This document shows, in pieces, positions 33,588 to 41,204 of a stretch of 64,000 bases of DNA. The notes beneath the pieces were generated by a model. That model did no database searches. It saw only the letters and a list, made by a program, of their open reading frames with translations, and was not told where the DNA came from. Source of the stretch: KBS50 sp042434095 (GTDB lineage Bacteria; Actinomycetota; Actinomycetes; Mycobacteriales; Micromonosporaceae); assembly GCF_042434095.1 (NCBI RefSeq), contig NZ_JBHLUE010000032.1, forward strand, positions 1-64,000, read 5' to 3'. The position numbers and the translations under genes were made by a program. Each line of letters opens with the position of its first letter. The stretch's first letter is position 1.

Positions 33588-36500
33588 ATGAGGTCCGCCC
33601 AGTCGGCCCATCGGGAAAGGCGGATTCGGTTGGCCAGCTTGAAGGCGCGTACCAGTCGGGCGGCCGCACTGCACCGGCAGGCCGCCGCCACGGCGGACGC
33701 GGTCGGTACGGCGCTGGACGCCGCCCCGTCGCCCCCGCCCGACGACCGCGAGCAGCGCGACCTGGCCGACCTGCTGACCGCGGCGGCCGCCGCGCTGGTG
33801 CCGGGCTGGCTCGGCGCCCCGCTCACGGCCAATTCCACGCACCCGCTTCCGGACGGCGACCAACCGCCGCGGTACGTCCGGATCGGCACGGCCGAACCGC
33901 TCGCCGGCGTGTGCTTCCCGGCCGTCGTGCCGCTGCTCGGCGCCGGGCACCTGGTGCTCGACCGCGATGCCCGGGATCCGCGGGTGGCGGCCCTGCTACG
34001 GGCGCTGCTGCTCCGGCTGCTCGCGGCCGCGCCCGCGGGCTCCCTGCTGGTACGCGGCATCGCCGGCGAAGGCGCCGCCGAGGTGTTCGCGCCGTTCGCC
34101 CCGCTGGCCGACGCGGGTCTGCTGCCACCGCCGGCCACCGACCGGGCCGGGGCGCTCACCGTGCTGGCCGAGGCGGAGCGCTGGGTACGCCCGGACCGCC
34201 CGGGCGGCCGTGATCGGCGGCGGGAACGCGTCCTGCTGGTGGTGGTGGCCGGCCTGCCCGAGCCGGTCGAGCCGGAAGATCTGGCCCGGCTCCGCGCCCT
34301 GGCCGAGGGTGGCGTCGCGGCCGGGCTGCACCTGATCGTCGCCGGCTGGCCAACCGAACCGGCCAACCCGGCCGCCGCATCCGATCGCGCAGCATCGGCG
34401 CCGGCCGATACACCGACGCCGGCCGCCACACCGACGCCGGCGACAGCGCCGACGTCGCCCCTCGCGCCGACGCCGGCGGCGGCATCGGCGCCGGGGCTAC
34501 CCGCGCCGGCCGCAGCAGCCGACCGGACGGACCGGGCAGCCGACCGGATGGACCGGGCAGCCGACCGGATGGACCGGGCCGTTGTGGCCGAGCGCCGAAC
34601 CGTGGCCGGGCCCGTCGGCCGAGTCGAACCGGTGGTGCCGGTGGCACGGGTCGGACCGGCCGTGCCGGCCGTTCGCGTCGACCGGTCCGGGCGGACGCCG
34701 GCGAGCGACACGGCCGTGCGGCTGGCGACCGAACCGGCGGCCCGGGCCGGCGTGCTGGCTCCGTTTCCGCTGTCCCGCACCGCCGGGCCCGCGCGCGAGG
34801 ACGCGGCCCGGGACCAGGCCGCGCCGCCCGCGGCAGCCCGGAACGGCATGGCCGGGGAGCAGCCAGCCGGGGACGGCCGGGACACCGCTGCGGAGAACGG
34901 CAGGGCTCGCGGCGCGCGGGGCCGGCTGGCCCCGCCCGGCATGCCGGCCCCGGTGGTCCCGGCCGGACCGGCGACCGGGCCCGCGTCCCGGTCGACCACC
35001 GCCGGCTCGGGCCTGGCCGAGGCCACGATGATCGAGGTACGCGAGACGTACGCGCTGGTGGGCGACCCACCCGGGGCCTCGTTCGGCGGTCGCGGGCCGC
35101 TGCCCTCCTCGAGCGGACTGAATGCCCCGGTGCTGCTCGACCCGGACCCGCCCGCGGAGCTCGTCGACCGGGTGTGCCGGGAGCTGGCCCGGCGGTTCGC
35201 GGTGGGCTGCCGGCCCCGGCTTGCCGACCTGCTGCCGGACGGCCGGGAGTACTGGACCGAGGATGCCGGCGACGGGCTCACCACCGTGGTGGGCTACGAC
35301 GGCGACACGCCGGTCACGCTCCGGTTCGCGGAGCTGACCCCGCACTGGCTGATCGCCGGCCGGCCGGGTGCGGGCAGCAGCGCGTTCCTGGCCAACGTGC
35401 TGCACGGGCTCTGCGCCCGCTACCGGCCGGAGTCCCTGGCCATCCACCTGCTCTCGGTACGCCCCGGTCCGGCGTTCGGCGAGTTCCTGCCCACCGGACA
35501 GGACCGCTCCTGGCTGCCGCACGTCCGCACGGCGGGCGTGGCCGCGGACCGGGAGTACGCGCTGACGTTGCTGCGCGAACTGGACGCCGAGCTGGACCGG
35601 CGGGCGGTGGCGTTCGAGCGGGCCGGGGCGACGCGGCTGGCCGGGATGCCGGAGCCGGACCGGCCGCCGCGGGTCCTGTGCGTCATCGAGGGCGCGCCGG
35701 TGCTGCTGGCTGAGCCGGACCGGATGGGCCGGGAGACGCTCCGGCTGCTCGAGTCCGTCGCGCGGCGCGGACGGGCGTACGGGGTTCACCTCGTGCTGGT
35801 GGGCCGGTCCACGGAACTCGGCGTCGGGGCGTACCCGGACGCGCTGCGGGGCCAGTTCCCGGTCCGGGTGGCCCTGCCCGGCGGTGGTGACGTGCTGCAG
35901 CCGACGAACGACTCGGCCGCCGGCCTTCCGGTGGGCACGGCCGTGGTGAACACCGCCGGCGGCCTCGGCGGACCGCGCGGCGCGACCCGCGGGCACGAGC
36001 GGACCGTAGGGTTTCCGGACCCGGCCGCCGACGAGGCGGACCGGAACGAGCTGCGGAACCGGCTCTGGCTGGCTCGCCCGGTGCCGGAGCCGCCGCTGGT
36101 CTTCGACGGCGCGGCCGCGATGACCCTCGACGCGGACCCGACCTACCGGGCCGTGCTCACGGCGGGCTCGGGTCCGCCGGTCGCGCTGCTGGGCCGGGCC
36201 GTGGATGCCACCACAGGGACCGCCACGTTCGCCCTCGACGACGCGCCCGGACGGCATCTGGCGGTGGTGGGCCGGTCGGCGGCGGGCGCCGAGGTGCTCG
36301 CCGCGGCCGCCCGGAGCGTGTCCGCGGCCCACCCGCCGGGCGAGGCCCGGTTCGTCGTGGCGGCCCTCGTACCCGAGGCCGAGACGCCGGCCGCCGAGCT
36401 GGTGGCGGCGCTGCGGCCCCGGCACGAGGTGCTGCCGACGGACGCGCCGGGCCTGGCCGCGGCGCTCGCCGACGGCCGGCCCGGCTACCTGGTGGTCTTC

Positions 36501-36812
36501 GGGATGGACGCGGCCGGCCCGGCCGACCTGCCGCCCGAGGTGACCCGGACCGCGCTGCGGGCCGGTCCGGCCCGCGGGATGCACCTGCTGTCCTGGTGGC
36601 GGCGGACCCGCCGGCTGGTGGAGCTGGCCGGTGACGGGTCGCTGGCCGAGTACGTCGCCGGGATCCTGCTGTTGGACCTGCCTCCCATCGAGGCCGAGTA
36701 CCTGCTGGGGCGGGAGGCCGACTGGAGGCCCCGGCCCGGTCGCGCCACGCTCGCCGACCGGAGCACCGGCGATGTACGGCTGATCGTTCCGTTCGGTGGG
36801 GGCGTGCGATGA
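33588..36812 (+). CDS. FtsK/SpoIIIE-like protein with degenerate ATPase motifs
   Basis: A 1074-residue protein. An N-terminal helical part (1-260) leads into a long Pro/Ala/Asp-rick linker region (~260-485) with repeated DRMDRAA and TPTPA units. The FtsK-like module follows (about 510-800). Its order matches active relatives: HWLIAGRPGAGSSAFLANVLHGL, then YRPESLAIHLLSV, LPHVRTAGVAADREYALTLL, and RVLCVIEGAPVLL, RRGRAYGVHLVLVGR. Walker A (residues 591-598) reads GRPGAGSS, so the essential Lys is Ser. The Walker B DE is replaced (IEGAP), and the DFK-type motif is SVRPG. The second, C-terminal nucleotide-binding-like module (VVGRSAAGAEVL) also lacks Lys. It is therefore probably a pseudo-ATPase. 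ATG 33588 is uncertain. Confidence 0.82.
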   Translation: MRSAQSAHRERRIRLASLKARTSRAAALHRQAAATADAVGTALDAAPSPPPDDREQRDLADLLTAAAAALVPGWLGAPLTANSTHPLPDGDQPPRYVRIGTAEPLAGVCFPAVVPLLGAGHLVLDRDARDPRVAALLRALLLRLLAAAPAGSLLVRGIAGEGAAEVFAPFAPLADAGLLPPPATDRAGALTVLAEAERWVRPDRPGGRDRRRERVLLVVVAGLPEPVEPEDLARLRALAEGGVAAGLHLIVAGWPTEPANPAAASDRAASAPADTPTPAATPTPATAPTSPLAPTPAAASAPGLPAPAAAADRTDRAADRMDRAADRMDRAVVAERRTVAGPVGRVEPVVPVARVGPAVPAVRVDRSGRTPASDTAVRLATEPAARAGVLAPFPLSRTAGPAREDAARDQAAPPAAARNGMAGEQPAGDGRDTAAENGRARGARGRLAPPGMPAPVVPAGPATGPASRSTTAGSGLAEATMIEVRETYALVGDPPGASFGGRGPLPSSSGLNAPVLLDPDPPAELVDRVCRELARRFAVGCRPRLADLLPDGREYWTEDAGDGLTTVVGYDGDTPVTLRFAELTPHWLIAGRPGAGSSAFLANVLHGLCARYRPESLAIHLLSVRPGPAFGEFLPTGQDRSWLPHVRTAGVAADREYALTLLRELDAELDRRAVAFERAGATRLAGMPEPDRPPRVLCVIEGAPVLLAEPDRMGRETLRLLESVARRGRAYGVHLVLVGRSTELGVGAYPDALRGQFPVRVALPGGGDVLQPTNDSAAGLPVGTAVVNTAGGLGGPRGATRGHERTVGFPDPAADEADRNELRNRLWLARPVPEPPLVFDGAAAMTLDADPTYRAVLTAGSGPPVALLGRAVDATTGTATFALDDAPGRHLAVVGRSAAGAEVLAAAARSVSAAHPPGEARFVVAALVPEAETPAAELVAALRPRHEVLPTDAPGLAAALADGRPGYLVVFGMDAAGPADLPPEVTRTALRAGPARGMHLLSWWRRTRRLVELAGDGSLAEYVAGILLLDLPPIEAEYLLGREADWRPRPGRATLADRSTGDVRLIVPFGGGVR

Positions 36813-37258
36813 CCGACGATGCCTGGCAGCGGTACGTGGCGGCGGCTCAGCGTCTGGCCGCGGTGCGACGCGGGACGGCCGCGGTGGCCGACGAGCGGTC
36901 TCGGACGCTGGGCACGACCCGGGACCGGCTGGCGGAGGTGCGGGAACGGCTGGCGCCACAGCGGTCCCGGCTGCGGGCGCTCGGCGTACCGGAGGTCGAT
37001 CTTGTGCCGTCCCCGCCGGAGGCCGCGGTGGCCGCGCGGGCGGCGGGCCGGGATCCGGGCGACTGGTCGGCGGCGCTGCGCCAGGCCGGCGCCAGCGCGG
37101 ACAGCGCCGATGCCCTGCTCGGCGGCCCTGCCTGGGGCGCCGGTCGGCTGCCCGCGTGGTTGGGCCGGATCAGCCCGCGCCGGCTCGGCGCGGTGCTGGC
37201 GGCGCTGCTGGTCGCCGTGGCGGCCACGGTGGGTCTGCTGGTGCAGCTGCTCGGCTGA
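36809..37258 (+). CDS. Small tail-anchored coiled-coil protein
   Basis: A 149-residue protein. The N-terminal half is charged and helical (DERSRTLGTTRDRLAEVRERLAPQRSRLRAL), followed by a Pro/Ala segment and one C-terminal membrane helix (LGAVLAALLVAVAATVGLLVQLLG) ending the protein. ATG 36809 overlaps the stop of the FtsK-like gene (ATGA), with GGTGGGGG upstream. The two are surely co-expressed, and this protein could tether the FtsK-like partner to the membrane. Not otherwise recognised. Confidence 0.75.
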   Translation: MTDDAWQRYVAAAQRLAAVRRGTAAVADERSRTLGTTRDRLAEVRERLAPQRSRLRALGVPEVDLVPSPPEAAVAARAAGRDPGDWSAALRQAGASADSADALLGGPAWGAGRLPAWLGRISPRRLGAVLAALLVAVAATVGLLVQLLG

Positions 37259-37362
37259 GGGGTTCGGGTCTCCCGAGCGCCGCGCCAGCCCGCGGGCCGC
37301 GGCCGCCAGCAGCCCGGCCGGGTCGCCAGCAATCCCCGCCGCGGCCGTCAGCAGCCCGGCAG

Positions 37363-37989
37363 TCAGCCGTGCCGGATCAGGCTGAGCGCCTCGGCCCGGG
37401 ACTTCGCGTCGCGTTGCAGCACGCCGCGTACGGCCGAGGTGATGGTCCGGGCGCCGGACTTCTGGATGCCGCGCATGGCCATGCACATGTGCTCGCATTC
37501 GAGCACCGCCACCACGCCGCGCGGCGCCAGCTTGGCCATCAGCAGGTCGGCGATCTGGGTGGTGAGCCGCTCCTGGACCTGGGGGCGGCGGGCCAGCACC
37601 TCGACGAGCCGGGCCAGCTTCGACAGCCCGGTGATCCGGCCGTCCGGCCCGGGGATGTAGCCGATGTGCGCCACCCCGTGGAACGGCAGCAGGTGATGCT
37701 CGCAGAAGCTCATCACGTCGATGTCCCGGACCACCACGAGCTCCTCGTGGTTGGCCTCGAAGGTGGTGCTGAGCACCTGCGCCGGATCGACCCGCAGCCC
37801 GGCGAACAGCTCGGCGTACGCCCGGGCCACCCGCGCCGGGGTCTCCCGCAGGCCGTCCCGGTCCGGATCCTCGCCGATCCCCAGCAGGATCTCCCGGACG
37901 GCCTTCTCGATCCGGGCCAGGTCGACGACCTGCTCGACCGGCTGGCCGGTGAGCCGGCCGTTGATCAGTCGGGCCGCGAGGAAGTCCAA
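37363..37989 (-). CDS. folE: GTP cyclohydrolase I
   Basis: Converts GTP to dihydroneopterin triphosphate, the first step of folate synthesis. 208 residues from TTG 37989. DRDGLRETPARVARAYAELF, the zinc and active-site segment MSFCEHHLLPFHGVAHIGYIP, LSKLARLVEV, RPQVQERLT and the second zinc Cys in LECEHMCMAMRGIQK are complete. The start is unclear: no ATG or GTG exists in frame. The open frame continues upstream to CTG 38073, whose CTGA overlaps the ftsH stop just as an ATGA would, and the peptide there (LSAAADEAAGNEP) looks like a normal N-terminus. It follows ftsH, as usual. Confidence 0.93.
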   Translation of the reverse strand: MDFLAARLINGRLTGQPVEQVVDLARIEKAVREILLGIGEDPDRDGLRETPARVARAYAELFAGLRVDPAQVLSTTFEANHEELVVVRDIDVMSFCEHHLLPFHGVAHIGYIPGPDGRITGLSKLARLVEVLARRPQVQERLTTQIADLLMAKLAPRGVVAVLECEHMCMAMRGIQKSGARTITSAVRGVLQRDAKSRAEALSLIRHG

Positions 37990-38069
37990 CGAGTCGTCGC
38001 CGTCCGGCTCCGTGGCGGAGCCGGACGGCGAGACCGGTTCGTTTCCCGCGGCCTCGTCAGCCGCGGCAC

Positions 38070-40085
38070 TCAGCGGGACCCGTCCGGGTTCTGCGGGGTT
38101 CCCCCACCGACCGTGGCCTCGGCGCCGTCGGCCTGCGCCTGCGCCTTCAGCTTGTCCCGCTCGCTCGGGGTGAGCACGGGCGGCTCGGTGGACGGCTGCC
38201 GCTTGCCGAAGCCGTTGTAAGGGGCCATCGGCGGCCGCTTCACCACCCGGGAGCAGATCCGGGCCATGTCGGTGGTGGAGAGGGTCTCCTTCTCCATCAG
38301 CTCCAGCACGAGGCTGTCGAGGACGTCCCGGTATTCCACCAGGATCTCCCAGGCCTCGTCGTGGGCCAGTTCGATCAGCGCCCGCATCTCACCGTCGATC
38401 TCGGCGGCCACCGCGTCCGAGTAGTCCCGCTCGTGGCCCATGTTGCGGCCGAGGAACGGCTCGTCACCCGCGGTGCCGTACTTGATCGCGCCGAGCTTGG
38501 AGCTCATGCCGTACTGCGTGATCATCGCCCGGGCCAGCTGAGTGGCCTTCTCGATGTCGTTGCCGGCCCCGGTCGTCGGCTCGTGGAAGACCAGCTCCTC
38601 CGCGGCCCGGCCGCCCAGCGCGTACGCCAGGGTGTCGATCATCTCGGCCCGGGTCTGCGTGTACTTGTCCTCGGTGGGCAGCGTGAGCGTGTGCCCGAGG
38701 GACCGGCCGCGGGACAGGATCGTCACCTTGTGCACCGGCGCCGAGTGCGGCAGCGCCCAGGCGACCAGCGCGTGGCCGCCCTCGTGGTACGCGGTGATCT
38801 TCTTCTCGTGGTCGCTCATCACCCGGGTCCGCCGCTGCGGGCCGGCGATGACCCGGTCGATGGACTCCTCGAGCGCCTCGTTGGAGATCGCCCGCTTCTC
38901 CACCCGAGCGGTCAGCAGGGCCGCCTCGTTGATCACGTTGGCCAGGTCGGCGCCGCTGAAGCCGGGGGTGCGCCGGGCCACCGAGTCGAGGTCCACGTCC
39001 GGGGTGAACGGCTTGCCCTTGGCGTGCACCCGGAGGATCGCCTTGCGCCCCTCCATGTCGGGCGCGTCCACCGGGATCTGCCGGTCGAACCGGCCGGGCC
39101 GCAGCAGCGCCGGGTCGAGGATGTCGGGCCGGTTGGTGGCGGCGATGAGGATGACGCCACCCTTGGTGTCGAAGCCGTCCATCTCGACCAGCAGCTGGTT
39201 GAGGGTCTGCTCGCGCTCGTCGTGCCCGCCGCCCATGCCGGCGCCGCGGTGCCGGCCGACCGCGTCGATCTCGTCGACGAAGACGATGGCCGGGGCGTTC
39301 GACTTGGCCTGCTCGAACAGGTCGCGGACCCGGCTGGCGCCGACACCCACGAACATCTCGACGAAGTCCGAACCGGAGATCGAATAGAACGGCACGCCGG
39401 CCTCGCCCGCGACCGCCCGGGCCAGCAGGGTCTTACCGGTGCCGGGCGGGCCGAACAGCAGGACGCCCTTGGGGATCTTGGCGCCGAGGGCCTGGTATTT
39501 GGCCGGGTTCTGCAGGAAGTCCTTGATCTCGTGCAGTTCCTCGACGGCCTCGTCCGCGCCGGCCACGTCGGCGAAGGTGGTCTTCGGCGTGTCCTTGGTG
39601 ATCATCTTGGCCTTGGACTTGCCGAAGTTGAGCACCCGGGAGCCGCCGCCCTGCATCTGCGACATGAAGAACAGCAGCAGGATCACCAGGATGGCGATCG
39701 GCACCAGGTTGATCAGCAGGCTGACGAAGACGTTGTCCCCGGTGACCTCGGTGTCCACCGGACCGGTGATCCGGTTGTTGGCCTTGGCGTCCTTGATCTG
39801 GTCCCAGATCTGGCTGCCGACCGAGTAGGGGAACTGCGTCTGGATCTTGTCAGTCTCCGTGCCGTCGAACTTGGCCGGCTGAGCCAGATCGATCTTGAGG
39901 GTCTGTTCCTTGTCCTGGAAGACGACCTTGTCGATCTTGGCAGTGTTCAGCTGGTCGAGCGCGATCGACGTGTCGACCTTGTGGTAGCTCGGACCACCGG
40001 TGAACAACTGGGTGAGCGCGACCGCGCCGATGATCACCAGGATGATCCAGACCAGCGGCCGGCGGAAGAAACGCGTACGTTCCAT
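38070..40085 (-). CDS. ftsH: ATP-dependent zinc metalloprotease FtsH
   Basis: Membrane AAA+ protease that removes misassembled membrane proteins; 671 residues. Two N-terminal transmembrane helices (PLVWIILVIIGAVALTQLF and VSLLINLVPIAILVILLLFF) flank an extracytoplasmic domain. The AAA module has Walker A GPPGTGKT, Walker B IVFVDEIDAVG and the SRH region NRPDILDPALLRPGRFD. The zinc site is HEGGH, with GNDIEKAT downstream. The tail is Pro/Gln-rich. ATG 40085 gives the standard MERTRFFRRPLVW start; the frame upstream of it is not conserved and no clear ribosome site is seen. Confidence 0.97.
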   Translation of the reverse strand: MERTRFFRRPLVWIILVIIGAVALTQLFTGGPSYHKVDTSIALDQLNTAKIDKVVFQDKEQTLKIDLAQPAKFDGTETDKIQTQFPYSVGSQIWDQIKDAKANNRITGPVDTEVTGDNVFVSLLINLVPIAILVILLLFFMSQMQGGGSRVLNFGKSKAKMITKDTPKTTFADVAGADEAVEELHEIKDFLQNPAKYQALGAKIPKGVLLFGPPGTGKTLLARAVAGEAGVPFYSISGSDFVEMFVGVGASRVRDLFEQAKSNAPAIVFVDEIDAVGRHRGAGMGGGHDEREQTLNQLLVEMDGFDTKGGVILIAATNRPDILDPALLRPGRFDRQIPVDAPDMEGRKAILRVHAKGKPFTPDVDLDSVARRTPGFSGADLANVINEAALLTARVEKRAISNEALEESIDRVIAGPQRRTRVMSDHEKKITAYHEGGHALVAWALPHSAPVHKVTILSRGRSLGHTLTLPTEDKYTQTRAEMIDTLAYALGGRAAEELVFHEPTTGAGNDIEKATQLARAMITQYGMSSKLGAIKYGTAGDEPFLGRNMGHERDYSDAVAAEIDGEMRALIELAHDEAWEILVEYRDVLDSLVLELMEKETLSTTDMARICSRVVKRPPMAPYNGFGKRQPSTEPPVLTPSERDKLKAQAQADGAEATVGGGTPQNPDGSR

Positions 40086-40446
40086 ACTGTTGTCGAGCGC
40101 CGTGCGCCCGGACCCTCCTGATCGACGTCCTGACCGTCTGGTTGAATGTCGCCGCCGGAGCGACGGCCGAGGCCGCTCGCGGCGGACCGACCCCGACACC
40201 CGGCGCAAAATCAACCGCGCCGCAGTCATTCGACGGTACACCCTGTGTACGCGGAGCGAGCCCGCGAGCCCCACCCCTACCGCGTTCACCCGCCCGTCTG
40301 GCCGGCGTGGCCACGAATTGACGCCCGACGCGCCCGTCCCGGTCGGTCAACCCGGGACGAAAACCCCGGGCGCGGACAGCATCCGCGCCACCAATCCATA
40401 CGGTAACGGGGATTCCTGAAAGTGCGCTGTACGCCTCCGGCGGTAA
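40086..40446. promoter_or_regulatory. ftsH upstream region with a palindromic operator-like site
   Basis: 361 bp between the hpt stop and the ftsH start; no gene seen. GTACAC-CCT-GTGTAC at 40236-40250 is a perfect 6+6 palindrome about 150 bases before the ftsH ATG. TACCGT overlapping its ftsH-side end on the minus strand could be a -10, but no matching -35 is found. Two CCCGGG blocks around 40350-40372 can pair to a short hairpin. Confidence 0.4.
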
Positions 40447-41022
40447 TCAGGATCGGGCATAGACCTCGGGCTTGAGCACCCCGACGTACGGCACCTCGCG
40501 GTAGCGCTCGGCGAAGTCCAGGCCGTAGCCCACGACGAACTCGGTCGGGATGTCGAAACCGACGTACTTCACCGGCACCGGGACCTTCACCGCCTCCGGC
40601 TTGCGGAACAGCGCCACCACCTCGACGCTGGCGGCCGAGCGCGATTCCAGGTATCGCAGCAGCCAGGACAGGGTCAGACCGGAGTCGACGATGTCCTCCA
40701 CCACGATCACGTGCCGGCCGGCGATGTCCCGGTCCAGATCCTTGAGGATCCGCACCACGCCGGAGGAGGTGGTCCCCTGCCCGTACGAGGAGATCGCCAT
40801 GAAGTCCAGCTCGACCGGCGGGCCGTGCCGGCCGATGGCCCGGGCGAAGTCGGCCATGAACATGGCCGCGCCCTTGAGGATGCACACCAGCAGCAGGCCG
40901 TCCGGCACGTCGGCATGGTCGGCGGAGACCTGCTTGGCCAGCTCGGCCGTCTTGTCGCGGATCTGGGTCTCGGAGATGATCACGTGGTCGATGTCGGCGT
41001 CGTACCAGGAGCCGTCAGCCAT
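40447..41022 (-). CDS. hpt: Hypoxanthine phosphoribosyltransferase
   Basis: Salvages hypoxanthine and guanine to IMP and GMP with PRPP. 191 residues. The PRPP-binding motif is HVIVVEDIVDSGLTLSWLL, the ILKGAAMFMADFAR segment holds the conserved Lys-Gly, and SSYGQGTTSSGVVRILKDLD is the flexible loop. The C-terminal EFVVGYGLDFAERYREVPYVGVLKPEVY is diagnostic. ATG 41022 lies just after AGGAG. It is upstream of ftsH, as in many actinobacteria. Confidence 0.96.
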   Translation of the reverse strand: MADGSWYDADIDHVIISETQIRDKTAELAKQVSADHADVPDGLLLVCILKGAAMFMADFARAIGRHGPPVELDFMAISSYGQGTTSSGVVRILKDLDRDIAGRHVIVVEDIVDSGLTLSWLLRYLESRSAASVEVVALFRKPEAVKVPVPVKYVGFDIPTEFVVGYGLDFAERYREVPYVGVLKPEVYARS

Positions 41023-41116
41023 GCTCCTAGCCTGCCGTACGGCCGCGCCGCCGCGCCGCCGGGGCACACCTTTTGTTTCGCCCGCCACGCCCGATCCGCC
41101 CGTCCGCGTCCGGCCG

Positions 41117-41204
41117 CGGCCCGCCACGGGTCCGGCAGCGGCCCGCCACGCGGCCGGCAGCGGCCCGCCACGCGGCCGACAGCGGCCCGCCTCGGGACCG
41201 TCAG
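41117..41204. repeat. 22-bp tandem repeat, four copies
   Basis: CGGCCCGCC-anchored units at 41117, 41139, 41161 and 41183, period 22 bp, in the hpt-ggt gap and reaching the last codon of the gamma-glutamyltransferase gene. Confidence 0.9.

Noticed and set aside
33158..34213. 351-codon plus-strand ORF through the iteron-like repeats
   Set aside because: Translates the repeat array into RRTPGTP-type repeats and then runs out of frame with the FtsK-like gene; no ribosome site or domain.
34497..36959. 820-codon minus-strand open frame opposite the FtsK-like gene
   Set aside because: Antisense shadow with low-complexity His/Arg/Gln composition.
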